A DNA stretch of 64,000 nucleotides, taken from Sclerotiophoma versabilis. Its lineage: Eukaryota; Ascomycota; Dothideomycetes; Pleosporales; Didymellaceae. The position numbers and the translations under genes were made by a program. The notes under the pieces were generated by a model, which made no database searches, was not told the origin of the DNA, and worked only from the letters and a program-made list of their open reading frames with translations. The stretch spans positions 434,001 to 498,000 of the forward strand of contig JAAROD010000076.1 of the NCBI GenBank assembly GCA_012274445.1, written 5' to 3'. Below, piece after piece: positions 13,392 to 24,415 of this stretch (the stretch's first letter is position 1; each line of letters opens with the position of its first letter).

Positions 13392-14270
13392 ATGGGCTGA
13401 TTGTGTGAGGGAGGTGTATATGACGAAGACGACGAAGATATATGATTGCGCTACTTTTCTAATGTAATGTGTACATATTCGAATTATATCTTTGGTCTCA
13501 AGAGATGAGAACCTCCCTTGTCATGCGTGTCCAATATTTTATGTCTCAAGAGCTTGAACAGCATCAACAAGCGTTTCCAATTTTCAGGACATCACCAAAG
13601 CTGACGGTTCTTTTCGGTGACTGCATCTTGAATTGTACATCCCACTCGCCCGCTCAAATGAAGTTGTAAGTCGAGGTGGACATGTAACCGTCAATACCAT
13701 GAATTTGTCATTAATGAGCAGGAAAAACATGCTCAAACATGATTACATTGCAGACCTTATGGAAGGTTCATTGTTAAGCTTTTGCAATTGTGTTCACCTT
13801 TTTTGAACTCAAACGATAGGGTCTATTCGTAGAAGCAATCACCTTATTTCGGCCTTATCACTTCTAGAAGATATAAGAACAATGCCGAGACCTAAGTACA
13901 ACGACGAGTGCTTGGTACGCTGCATGGTTGTTGACAAAGGTCAGCAACGTGCGTTATCTCTGTGCGGAGTCGGCTGGGAAGATCAGAACCAACCGGCCAT
14001 CAAGGTGCCCGCGGAGCAGATTGGGCGGGTACTTGAATGTCAGCTTGCCCGCAGATTTGGTTTTGTCAATCCAACATATGAATGCAGCATCACATGAATG
14101 GGCAAAGTAATCAGTGTTTGTTTGCAAGAAATGTTTTCATTAAGTTCATCAACACCAACACCAACACCAACCAACACCAACCAACACCACGCTGCGTTAT
14201 GCACACACTGCAAAAACAACAGCCGGAAATACTTCTCGATCCATGTTAATAGACAGCGGCTACAAAGCGC
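13392..14270. other. Convergent intergenic region between two metalloprotease genes
   Basis: About 880 bp holding the 3' ends of the M36 gene (plus strand) and the M43 gene (minus strand). It contains a CAACAC microsatellite near 14149-14190. ORFs at 13882-14097 and 13928-14110 overlap in two frames and are not convincing. Confidence 0.4.
14149..14190. repeat. CAACAC/CAACCAACAC microsatellite
   Basis: About 42 bases of alternating CAACAC and CCAACACCAA units, imperfect toward the 3' end. It is noncoding and likely polymorphic between isolates. Confidence 0.8.
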
Positions 14271-15147
14271 TTATTTGCCAGCACGGTACGAGTTCCAGTA
14301 GCTGTAGATGCGAGTTTGCTGGCCAGCGGTGAAGCCAGTGAAGCAAGAGCTAGGATACCATTAATATTAGTCATCAAACCGAAGGAGAGATTACTTACTC
14401 ATCAGAGTAGTCCATGTAGTTGGTAACAGGGTCGAGACCAGGCTGGCTAGGGCAAGAATCGCGGCCGATCGCGCAGCCATACGACGCCGAAGCCTCAGCA
14501 GGGGTATCGGCAACGTAGTCGCCAGAGCCGGTGCAGCCGCCCTGGAAGGTGTGGTAGAGACCGAGCCAGTGACCGACCTCGTGAGTGGCGGTGTGACCAA
14601 GGTCATAAGAGGTCTCGCTGCCACCGGGTACAGTGGAGGAGCGGATTACAACACCATCCAGGAAATAGTCGTTGGAAGTAGTTGAGACAGACTTGGGGAA
14701 GTACGCATATCCAAGGTACTGCGTGCCTGGGGTGAAGTACACGTTCAGGTCGGCGTAGGTGCCCTTGCGAAGAGCCTTCTTCATGGCCAACTCCGCCCTA
14801 TCATTGGCGTAGTTGGTGTTGACGGTCCAGTCTACACCAGCCTGGGTGAAAGAGATGCCGTGGGGAGCATACGCATCGTTCAACACCGCAAGCTGCTTGT
14901 CCAGGGTCGCCTGGGTGAGGTAACCTCCAGCAACGGTCTTAGCAGTGGCAGTGACGTGCCAGTAGACCTTAATGTTGATAGTGGCAGCGGCAGCAAGGCT
15001 TGAATCAGCAAAACCGGCCTCGGACTCCAGTATCTGGAAGTTCTGAGCGATCTGGATCTGCTCAGCGGTAGCGTTGGGGGTACCGCAGCTACGCTTGGCT
15101 GCCGTCGAAGAGGCGAGCAGGGAAAAGAGGAGGGTCTTGAGCTGCAT
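14271..15147 (-). CDS. Secreted M43 (pappalysin/cytophagalysin-like) metalloprotease
   Basis: Exons 15147-14399 and 14349-14271 give about 275 aa. The signal peptide is about residues 1-17 (MQLKTLLFSLLASSTAA). The metzincin zinc motif HEVGHWLGLYH is at residues 189-199. The Met-turn NYMDYSDD is created across the splice, which joins DYSD to DSCFTGFTAGQQTRIYS. Cys residues around the motif fit disulphides of secreted M43B enzymes. Length, signal peptide and motif agree with the fungal extracellular M43 family, which degrades proteins outside the cell and is often abundant in plant- and insect-associated fungi. It is convergent with the M36 protease gene, so the two need not be co-transcribed. 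Confidence 0.93.
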
Positions 15148-16245
15148 GTTGACGGCTGGGTTAAACTTGAAATGATGGAATCGAAGTGATCAGCTGCGAA
15201 TCGATACCATATCAAGGAGGATGTTCAGGCATTCTTGTACTCTTGTCAAGCTCCTGGAGGAGCGAACACATTGACACCAGAACAGACCGCTTGTCGCAGC
15301 ACTCCGAAGCCTGTCGAGCTCACTTGGTGCATCGAGACGTTGACCTTCCCAACGAGGCGCACAGCCGAAGCCAACGTCGATGGCACACTCCCTCCAGTGT
15401 GACGCCGAATGGGTCTTTCGCCTTCTACCTGCTGTCTTGGTCGTCTAGTCGCATAGACGATCATTTGAGCGGCGGACCACCCAGCGCGAGCTTCTCTTCC
15501 TCAGGAAGGTCCCAGCTTTCTCCAGTACCATTCATCTAATAAGGCTGGGGTCAAAACATCATGGCGACTTGGCAGCGGCAGTTGCGCACTCACCCCGGCT
15601 AATAGGTAAACGGCGATGAGAACGCGAAGGATGATTGGCGACGGGAGGCACCGTGCCTGTAGGGATGACCGTATTCATCTCGCCGACTGTGGGTGTCTTC
15701 ACTATCGCGTGCTCAACTGACTTGTGTCTCTACCTGACTAAGGAGCACTGCCGGACTTCCAAGCATTGCCAAGGCGGTCTTGTAGGCTCGAAGAGGTATG
15801 TCAGTCGCTGACAGGAGCGTCGCTATCGGCAAAAAAGGCTTGGAAAGATAAGACATGATAGCTGGGGTAAAGATAGTCTTCAGCTAGGGCCCTGTGGCTC
15901 GTATTTGCAGCCGGTAGCAGGTTCGCGGAGAGAATTGCGACGGAGTTGTGGAGGTGTTTGTTTTAGGTACCGGTACTCGCCAAGCAGCGGAGATTCTAGG
16001 GCGCGTATGTCGCTGTTGCTTCCGCCTTGTGTCAAACGCAACTGAACACAAAATAAAAGGGTTTAGGACTGCGAAGAGCGGGAGAACTAAACAGGGCTCC
16101 TGTCGGGAAAACTGCGTGCGAGAGGACTGAGTGACGTCACCGCACCCTAGGAAGACACCGAAGAGGCCATGCACAAGTGTCTAGAAAGGTTGAAGAAGCT
16201 ACGCCCAGGAATAGTACGATCGAAAACCATTTCGTAAGTATCAAT
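15148..16245. other. Intergenic region
   Basis: About 1.1 kb, including the promoter of the M43 gene at its left end. ORFs such as 15186-15539 (plus) and 15884-16174 (minus) are in competing frames and carry no recognisable domain. No repeat was seen. Confidence 0.4.
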
Positions 16246-17052
16246 TTATGCACCAACCGGCATACCACCGTTGACTCTCAAGATCTGCCCGTTCACCCAG
16301 CTTCCGCCTTCGTCACAGAAGTAAGCAATCGCCTTGGCAATCTCTTGTGGCTGCCCAATACGATTGAAAGGGTTGTCAGACGCGGTCCGACCCACCAATT
16401 GCTCACTCTTGCCTTAGAAGAACAGCTCCGTTGCTGTAGGCCCTGGAGCCACATAGTTCACGTTGATGCCCTTTGTGGCCAGATCCTTGGCCAGAACACG
16501 CACCATCTGCTCGATAGCGCCTTTGGACGTCACGTAACGGAGGTAGTTGGGTGCGATCGCTGATCAGTTGCAGAGAGACGTGGAAAGGAAAATAACGCGG
16601 GCGCTTGGAGACATATGTGGAAGTGCTTTCTGCTGTGGTGTTAGTAGGATGGCATCTGTGAATGAGAGAGGCGCACCTGAGCTAGAAAGTACGGTCCCTT
16701 GACGTTGAGATCCATGGTCTTTTGGAAGTCGTCCTCTTCGGTCTGTTCGAGAGCCTTGCTTATCGAAATGCCCGCATTTGGGATCAGGATATCTATTTTG
16801 CCGCCCCAGGCGACAGTTTCGGCGACCAGACGCTCAATCTCCTTTACCTCCCCTGCATTCGCTTTCATTGCGATGGCTTTTCGGTGCCAATCTTTTGCAC
16901 GAGTCCATAAGCTAGTTTGGAGTTGGAAAAGAGTAGTTAATGGCGACTTTGGCGCCGAGAGATGCAAGTTCGAGCGTTGTTGCTGCGCCGATGCCTTTGG
17001 ATGCGCCGGTGATGAGGGCGACTTTACCGACGAGAGGTGTAGTATAGGTCAT
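16246..17052 (-). pseudogene. Broken short-chain dehydrogenase/reductase gene
   Basis: The minus strand encodes a classical SDR in pieces. From 17052 there is VALITGASKGIGAATTLEL with the TGxxxGIG Rossmann motif. Next come IDILIPNAGI, then LNVKGPYFLAQ at a GTGCGC...CAG intron, then the catalytic YVTSK, and the end IGQPQEIAKAIAYF...VNGG at 16246. The frame is lost after AINYS: it hits TAG at 16912-16914, continues in a second frame (LVQKIGTEK), then shifts again near 16876-16882 to resume at AIAMKANAGEV. TGA at 16564-16566 and TAA at 16414-16416 interrupt the last exon. Two frameshifts plus two stops make sequencing error an unlikely full explanation. The ancestral protein was probably an oxidoreductase of about 250 aa; the substrate is unknown. 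Confidence 0.85.
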
Positions 17053-17778
17053 ATTGGAAGGCGACCGAGAATAGCTGGGGTGTCCAGGAAGGATGTTTTG
17101 GAAGGCTTGCATAGCCGTGCAGCACTTGTTGTCGGAGATCAACCGGGTCGATGCACATGTGCTTACCTTCCCAGGTTCGGTCCTGCTTTTATACTTCTTG
17201 CACTTTTGTGTAAGTCACGCTTTACACATATCGATTGGAAAGAACAGCTCACTGTCTCTATGTGGGCTTACATATCACCTAACCCCGAACTGCCGCTCAA
17301 GTGACCGCCGATACATCTATTATGAGTCGTCGCATGTAGTGGGCTGAACGCATTGCTTGCAGCCATCTACTAAGATACGCCCGGCATCGGATGGTGATGA
17401 TACACAGTATTGACACCAGGCATAACCCCGTAATTACTTCGTTCCATTGGAGGAGAGAATGGAGCCTAGGTGGTTGTGGAGGTAATGTTATCGCCGACGA
17501 CTGTTCAGGCGCACCATGACGACATTGGACCACAAACCCACGATCTGATTGAAGGATGCAGAGCTGGCATCTTCTCATCTAGTGAAAACATGTTAGTGTG
17601 AAGGTATGTCAAAGAAGCGGAATTGCGACACGCACACGGTCTTGCGATGTCGATTTGGTGTGATGATTCTGATTCACAATAACCTGCTGGCTGGTCTGGA
17701 GAACGTTAAGAAGAACCATATTCATTGCCATCGTCCGCTTCATCAGATATTTCGAGTTCCGGTTGTCGAATTTTCACC
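17053..17778. other. Intergenic region
   Basis: About 725 bp between the broken SDR gene (its former promoter side) and the 3' end of the GH115 gene. No supportable coding sequence or repeat was seen. Confidence 0.4.
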
Positions 17779-20700
17779 TCAAACTCTATAACTCTCCGGT
17801 GGCCCATTATGACTATACACCACGCCACCCAAATCCAACACCACCTTCTGCAAGATAACATTTGCCTCTACCAGCCAAATCTTCAGTGTGTGCTTCCCCG
17901 GTGCCACTGCACCGAAATTAGTAGTATTGTACCATGCATTCTGTGCAACTGCTGTACCCCAACCAACAGGAAAGTTGGGCTGCGGTTGGTCGATTACATA
18001 CTGGCGGCGCTGCTCCGGCTTATCGTCGATCTGCGTGATGTATGCGAGGGGCTTCTTGGGATCTATGTTAAGACTGGGAGACAGGATAAGGGTTACGTTG
18101 AGACCCTTGGCGGCTGTCGTGGGCGTGAAGGTAAGAAAGTCGTATTCGATTGTTGGTGCAGTCGCGGAAGCGAGGCCTTCAGCGAGTGGGTTGTTGAGCT
18201 TGATGGCGGAGAGCGTGCGACCATACTTAGGCAGGGTAGTCAGAGACAGGTTACCCTTAGGTGTCAGCCGCGTGTAGTGCTCGGCCTCGAAGGCCAGCTG
18301 ACCGGCGGACTCGACGAAACCAGCACTGAAGTTGGAGGGAATGCTCGTCTTGTTCACCTGCACGATAACTTGCGGCATACCGAACTGTGTACCGTAGTCA
18401 GTGCTCGAAGAGATATTCAAGGTGCTCTTCTTGCCAAAACCGTCAGGAACCTTAGAAAAGTCTACCTCAACGTAAACACGGACGTCTTCAGCATCTGGCT
18501 CCATAGTGCCAGATGTATGAGAGAGCTTGATAAAGGGCTCGGCTGAGATGTTCCAGGTGAAGGTCTGTGTACCAACAGAGGCAATCTCCAGCCAGCGCTT
18601 GGGAGTGAAAGGTGTAATACCAGGGAGGTTCAGTGAGCCACCGCCGTTCGTGTGCCACTGATCATCACCAGGGATAGTAGCGTTGCTTCCTTCAACGGCG
18701 ACGCCAAGGTCACCAGCAAGACTCCTCTCCCAAGTTTGAACCCAGCGGAGATACGGTGTAGACTGACGCATAGGCTGTTGCCAGTACCCTTGATACCCCA
18801 GATGGGTCTGGTCCAGCATGTGGTTCCACTTCCCATTGAAAAGCTCGTGGTAGTGCTGTGTGAGGTTGTGGTCCTTCTTTAAGCCATCGATAGTGCGCTG
18901 CATCCACTTGTTGGCGCTGTTCCTCCCCATACCACTATAGACAATGTTTCTGGCTCCAGAAACTTGGACATCAACGAAGTTGCCACCAGCAAGAACGCGG
19001 TGAAGAACCATCTCGTAGAAGGCCGGTTGTTGCTCCGCAGGAAGAACGTCGTGGACTTCCTGAGCCTTTTTACCAATATCTTGCCACTGCGCCAGAATGC
19101 GATCAGCCTCCTCATAATTGAGGATGCTATAAGAAGAAGGCTCAACCCACTCAAACTTGCGCATGTTTGCAAGGAAGCCGTACTCGTCTAGGATATACGA
19201 GATGGTCTGGGCATGTTCCTCGCCAAAGTTGCGGGCAGCAAAATCTGCAGTCCACTGTGGGACCGATGTCTCATCGTACGCATCAATGTCGTAGGCAATG
19301 TCAAACCAGTGACTGATGGCCAACTCGCTAGGCTTGATGTCGCCAACATTGACAATCCAGATCCTGTCTGCTTCACGGTCCTTGGCCAATCGCATCTGCT
19401 CGTAAGTCTTCTGCAGCTGGATGGTATCAATCCACTTGTAGTTGCGAGAGTCACCGACATAGTCGAAGTGGTAGTAGACACCAGCACCACCGGACCTCTT
19501 CTTCTCGTCACCGACAGGCAGTCGTCGGATATTCTGAAAGTTGTCCTCAGTCCACAAAAGAGTAACGTAGTCAGGGACCTTCATGCCAGCCTCGAAGTAG
19601 TCCTGGACTTCCTTGTACAGACACCACATCTGTGGTACTTCCGAAGCATTCCCGTGGATCTTGTTGAGAATGTCCTGTTGCGCATCCACAACAGCCTCAA
19701 GTACACTTGTCTGTACATCAGCAGACATGGCTGTGTCGTGGTAGCCTGCGGTAATTGATCAGTGTGCGTTCTGGTAGATCAACCTTGCGTTTGATTCAAG
19801 ATCAGTTCTGCTTACCTCTCATTCCAACAGTGACAACGTTTTCGTAAGGCGCAGCTCGCTGAGCACCTTCGTAGAAGTAGTCGTACAGGGTAGCATTGTT
19901 AGTCGCCCACTGCCAGCCAGACTCGCTACCCTTCGCGACCTTGCTCCACTCAGCAGTGGCACGTACCATGGGCTCAGTATGAGACGTTCCCATAACGATC
20001 GCGTACTCATCTGCGAGCGGCTGGTTACGTGGGTCATCGACATTAAACATGCCGTTCCACATCGCCGGCCAAAGGTAGTTTGCCTTTGACCTGAGCAGCA
20101 GTTCAAAGACATGAGCGTAGAAATCGGCTCCGAAAGGACTATTGTTCCCGTACTTGGGGTACTTGATGTTGGCCCATCCGGTCAGAGCTGGTGCTTCGTC
20201 ATTGATAAAGAAACCGCGGTACTTGACGGAGGGAGTCTTCTGCACTTTCGTAGTATCGAGTGCGTAGACTCCAGCGTGACTCTTAGCAGGTACATCGGCA
20301 AACCAGTACCAAGGGGAAACTCCAATCTGTTCGGAAACATCATAGATGCCATAGATCGCACCTCGACGGTCGCTGCCTGTATGGTGTCAACTTCTGTAAC
20401 AGTGACTAAATCTGTAGAAGGGCTTACCAGCAATGACGAGTGCTTGATCAGTTCCATTCATCGGATTTCGCACAAGCGCGCTGACATATGCTTCCCACTG
20501 CCCTTCAATTTCGCTGACATTGAGCTTTCCACTGGCTACAAGACCGTCGATCAGGCTTGAGTTGCCGATCGTGCCAACAATGATGGCCGTACCACTGGTG
20601 CTGTTCCTACTTGTCCCAGTGCTCCAGTCATCACTGATGCCTGTGACGTTGAAGATCATAGATGCATTTGCAGTGGCTGTCCCAGTAGCTGTCAAGGTGC

Positions 20701-20941
20701 CATTGACCTCTGTTACTCGTCCGAAATCGATTGCGAGGTCGTGCGCTGCTCGGAGCACACCAGGCCAATCTGCTGCGTCAACGTGGATGTTGGCAGGCGA
20801 AGAGCTTGTGGCAAGCAGGTAGCTCCCATTGCCGGCAGTGAACTCGACAGTAGGTTTGCGGAAGCCCTCGAGAGCAGATGTGGGTGCGAGAAGGCATGCC
20901 GAGAGCGCAATGCTCAACAGTCGGCGTGGTAAGAGCTCCAT
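17779..20941 (-). CDS. Secreted GH115 xylan alpha-1,2-glucuronidase
   Basis: Exons 20941-20428, 20376-19816 and 19745-17779 give about 1013 aa, the usual length for GH115. A signal peptide is seen at residues 1-23 (MELLPRRLLSIALSACLLAP). Conserved family segments include SDRRGAIYGIYDVSEQIG, VKYRGFFINDEAPALTGW, KANYLWPAMWNGMFNVDDP and GTSHTEPMVR. The enzyme removes (4-O-methyl)glucuronic acid side chains from glucuronoxylan outside the cell, helping xylanases open plant cell walls. An in-frame ATG six codons upstream (20959) is possible, but the 20941 start gives a cleaner signal peptide. Many Asn-X-Ser/Thr sites suggest heavy N-glycosylation. Introns are 51 and 70 bp. A CATAAA element on the minus strand about 60 bases upstream may be the TATA site. 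Confidence 0.93.
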
Positions 20942-21663
20942 GGCGGCGGTGAGGTACAACTGCTTGGGCTACTGACCCATCCACAGGGACCCCCCACCTC
21001 TTTATGCATTCTAGGGTTGGATGCAGGACATATTAGCCAGGCCTATGCACACTCACGTGTACGAACGGCTCCATAGCCCTGTGTTGATCTCTTTCCTCAC
21101 GTATGGTCATCATCCAACATCTAGGAACAAGACGCTACCAAACGGTCCAAAGTGACGTGCACCAGGGTGACCGGCTATACTCGAGGATAAAATCGCACGC
21201 GACGTGATCATCATCACTTCCCCAGCTTCATTGAGTGTGGGGCGAGTTGGACAGCCACCGGGGCAAGGCGCTCAAGGAGGATTGCCCCGATCTTGTCTCG
21301 GTGCGGCAGAAAGCATTGAGAACGTACAGAGAGTAGCATCCAGAGTCGTTATTGTACGGTGATGTGTGCCCTGGAAATATTCCGGAAGGTCTGCTATAAC
21401 GCAGAGTCATATTTCCTACATCTGCTACCCCGAAGACAATGATACTGATGGAACAGGTTGCGTCGAGCGGCCTTGGTGGTGGATCTTCGGTATAGCGGAA
21501 TGCGGAGTGGAACGGCTAAAGTCCCCGCATTTGCACTAACGCTAACGGTCCGCCAAGGCTTGAAACTTTCCCGCGCCGAACAATTTCCAGAGGTGCAGAC
21601 GCGAATTTACGCTGTTCGAGAGCAAGCCCCACGCACATCCGGCTTGAATCAATACTCGACGAG
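20942..21663. other. Divergent intergenic region (GH115 / small UPF0390 gene)
   Basis: About 720 bp shared by the GH115 gene on the minus strand and the small gene starting at 21664 on the plus strand. It holds the promoters of both. No additional gene is supported. Confidence 0.5.
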
Positions 21664-21968
21664 ATGGCACAGGGCGCAGTCAAGAAGTCCAAGCCCGTTG
21701 TGGCGTCCAGAAAGTTTGTTCACCCCGCTCTTCAGGTCCTATTGCTCTTACTAACTGAATTCACAGACCCTCGAAGACCGGCCCCAGGCCTGGACAGAAG
21801 GTCATCAAGCCAAAGAAAGCCAGCCTGATCCAGCAAAACAAAATCAAGAAAAAGAGCTCCGCCGGCCTCGTTGGTACAACCGAAAAGTTTCTCGCCGAGA
21901 AAGCTGGCCACCTGGAGATACTGAGAGGTGGAAAGAAGGACAGAAAGGAAGGCGCAAAGGGCAAATGA
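21664..21968 (+). CDS. UPF0390/DUF2462 family small basic protein
   Basis: Two exons, 21664-21713 and 21767-21968, give 83 aa. No single long ORF reveals this gene. Exon 1 encodes MAQGAVKKSKPVVASRK. The intron (GTTTGT...CACAG, with a CTAAC branch-like site) is followed by PSKTGPRPGQKVIKPKK and a Lys-rich body ending in GKKDRKEGAKGK. The length, the basic charge and the GPRxGxxxIKPKK segment match the conserved eukaryotic DUF2462 family (human C19orf53-like). These are small and probably nucleolar or nuclear; the function is poorly known. The match is from memory of the family. Phase across the splice (AA then A, giving Lys) supports the model. Confidence 0.85.
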
Positions 21969-22313
21969 GCTTTGTACCTTGACCAGAGATTGTTCAGTCC
22001 AAGGGACCGTGGTCCGCTTCGAGAGATTGTACGTCTAGCGCTGTAGAGGCCTCCCACCACGGCCTCTGCAGGTCGCCACAGATCTCGCCGCGAGGAACGT
22101 CGAAGTTCGCAGGTGGCGGCTGATTCGATGGACGTTGCATGCTCCAGCATCTGTATGGCATCCGAGGGACAGTCGCTGTTAGCTCCACACCATGGCCATA
22201 CTGGGCGAGAAGATTGGTTGGAGTCAAAACTCCTGCCGAAAAGGGCAGCTCCTGAGTCTGCTGAGATTCGTCAAGCATGTCGTATCTGCAATGTATAATG
22301 GAATTCATGTCTT
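21969..22313. other. Convergent 3' region
   Basis: About 345 bp between the stop of the UPF0390 gene and the stop of the Mtc1-like gene on the opposite strand. I see only 3' UTR-type sequence. Confidence 0.5.
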
Positions 22314-23901
22314 TCAGATAATGCCAGCTCGCGCTGCTTCGCCAGCACCATCTTCAAGATTCGCCTCGCGTGCTTTGCCCTTCCCAAGACCGCCCTCTCC
22401 GACACCCATACGGCGCGCAACGTAGCGCTGAGCGACGATGCCGACACCGAGACTGATGGTCTCTTCCATCCATTCAGATATCCATTCACGAGGGTCCACA
22501 CCTCCGCTCTCAATGATCTCCCTGATCTCTTGTGGGAGGCGTTGCTCTTCGCCTGCAGCTTCAGTGTTCGCAGGCGCGTCGAGCCACTCCGCCCATTTCG
22601 CAGGGAATGACTGGCTGACCGTCTTAAAGCTAATGCCATGGATAGGGTCGTGCAGATACACGGCAAAGACCACCAGTTCCTCGTCTTCCTTTGCTTCCTT
22701 CACATCCTCCTCTTTTGCCTCCGTTGGTGTGGAAGAGCCAAAGAGTTCTGTAGAGGCTGGATAGCTGATAGCTTGAATGGCGATGAAGATATCGCTGCTT
22801 CGTACAGGGTTGGTCTCGCTCAGAACTTCTGTAGCTTGCTTCGCAGCTGCCTCTACGCCTCCTCGAGTAGCGAAGAACTCATCAGCATAAGACTCAGCGC
22901 TCACCCTTGTGAGCTTCGTGCCTTCAGCAAGACCTTTGACTATGCTCAGGTCTCTCTTATCGGCATGGCGCCACCAAGGACCATCGTTCCAGCCACCACC
23001 ACCACCTCTGTATCCATCCAGTGAACCGCGCTGTTTCAACTCCGAGCCACGCTGAATGACCAGTAAATCACCGCCTTCGACCTGAGCCATGACGGTAGAG
23101 AAGGTCTGGTAAACGATGGGATCGAGCGAAGGGTAGCCGATGAGGTCATGGGTGATGTGGATCTGTAGCCGTTCGTGCTGGGCAATTGGTGGGGCAAGGG
23201 TATGCAGGATATTGGTGAAGGTTGGCAGTGCGTGCTTGCTCAACTCTCCGCCTATACTCCGTCAGCGGATCATATTTCAGTATAAATGGTACCATCTTAC
23301 CCATGCCACGAAGAGCGCCGACATTACCGCGCACTTGCTCCGCCCATCGCTGTGCTTCTTGATTCTTCTGGAGTTCCTGATAGGCCGCCTCTGCTTGTTT
23401 CTTCGCGGCATTCGCAGCTTCGGTTGCAGTGTTCAAGATACCACCCCAGCCTCCGCCCCACCATGAGCTGCCCGATGATGCTGGTGCCTCCGCCTTGGGT
23501 GCGTGCGCTGTTGTGGCTGGCTCCTCTTGAGTGGGCGCAAAGCTCTGGTGAAATGATCGTGTGCTCTCCCCTGATTTCCTTGGTGGTGCTGCTCGATCCT
23601 CGCTGGTACGTGCTGAGCCGGTAGAGGATGGGGTTGCAACGTCTGCACCTTTCCTGTTGCTTGAGGTGGTCGAAGACGAAGACAGCTTTGGCGTGTTGGG
23701 ACGACTTGTTGGACGCAGTCCTTCTGGGCGCTGGAGCTTGCCTAGGTCTTCAAGCTCCTCAAGACCTTTGAGTGCATCATCTTCTTGCGGCAGCTTCTGT
23801 CGAGCGGCTTTGGATCCCTTCTTTGATGGTGGAGCTGCTGGTGCCTCTGCACCAAGCAATTCAAGCTCCGCAAGCTCCTCCTCAACCGTCTTTGGCGGCA
23901 T
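22314..23901 (-). CDS. Mtc1-like protein (maintenance of telomere capping 1 family)
   Basis: Exons 23901-23301 and 23251-22314 give about 512 aa. The N-terminus (MPPKTVEEELAELELLGAE) and an acidic LKGLEELEDLGKLQRPEGL segment are the hallmark of fungal Mtc1. A low-complexity Ser/Pro stretch follows, then GSSWWGGGWGGILNTATEAA, and a globular C-terminal half (GYPSLDPIVYQTFSTVMAQVEGGDLLVIQ). Yeast Mtc1 interacts genetically with telomere capping and has been linked to COPI vesicles; this is family knowledge. The 49-bp intron has GTAAGA...TATAG ends and the phase fits (ATG G then GC GGA). The 5' end faces the GAR/AT-hook gene across 514 bp. Confidence 0.88.
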
Positions 23902-24415
23902 TGTGGGTCACAAAGTCTCAAGAATAGCGATGTGTAGCAAGTAAGAACAACGTGACAATGATGAATGGACGTGAAGAGGGCTGTAATTCACTGATAGTTG
24001 TGACAATACGATGTCGTTGCACGTTCGCACCGATGTTTGGGAGCTTCCGTCGGCCGTGATGCCTGTCACGCTAGCGCGGAGTGGCCATTGGCTGGAATCG
24101 CCGTCGCCAAGGCTGAACTGGAAGAAGCAGCCACGACCGCCTCAGACAGAGATTATCACACATCACGTCCCTTACTGCTGGCTTTGGTCCGTTATTCCTT
24201 ACTTGAGTCTCTATATCCAACAACTGCAAACATTTACAAGCCTTCGTTGTCATTGCGCGGAGTTTGGTTCATCTTCTAGTCTTGCAGGTTTTCCGCCTCC
24301 CTGACAGGCTTGGATCTGCACTACGCCTCCTCGGGAGTGTACATGCAGACCTCGACTCAAACCATCATACGAGCGCAGCACTTGCGCGCTCCATTGTCGC
24401 TAGAAATTGGATCCA
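23902..24415. promoter_or_regulatory. Bidirectional promoter, Mtc1-like / GAR-AT-hook gene
   Basis: These 514 bp separate two divergent starts (23901 minus, 24416 plus), so both promoters must lie here. No classical TATA box stands out. No third gene is supported. Confidence 0.5.

Noticed and set aside
17725..18546. Plus-strand ORF of 273 codons
   Set aside because: It overlaps the 3' half of GH115 in antisense and has no recognisable motif.
19213..19758. Plus-strand ORF of 181 codons
   Set aside because: It is antisense to the GH115 coding exon and has no domain.
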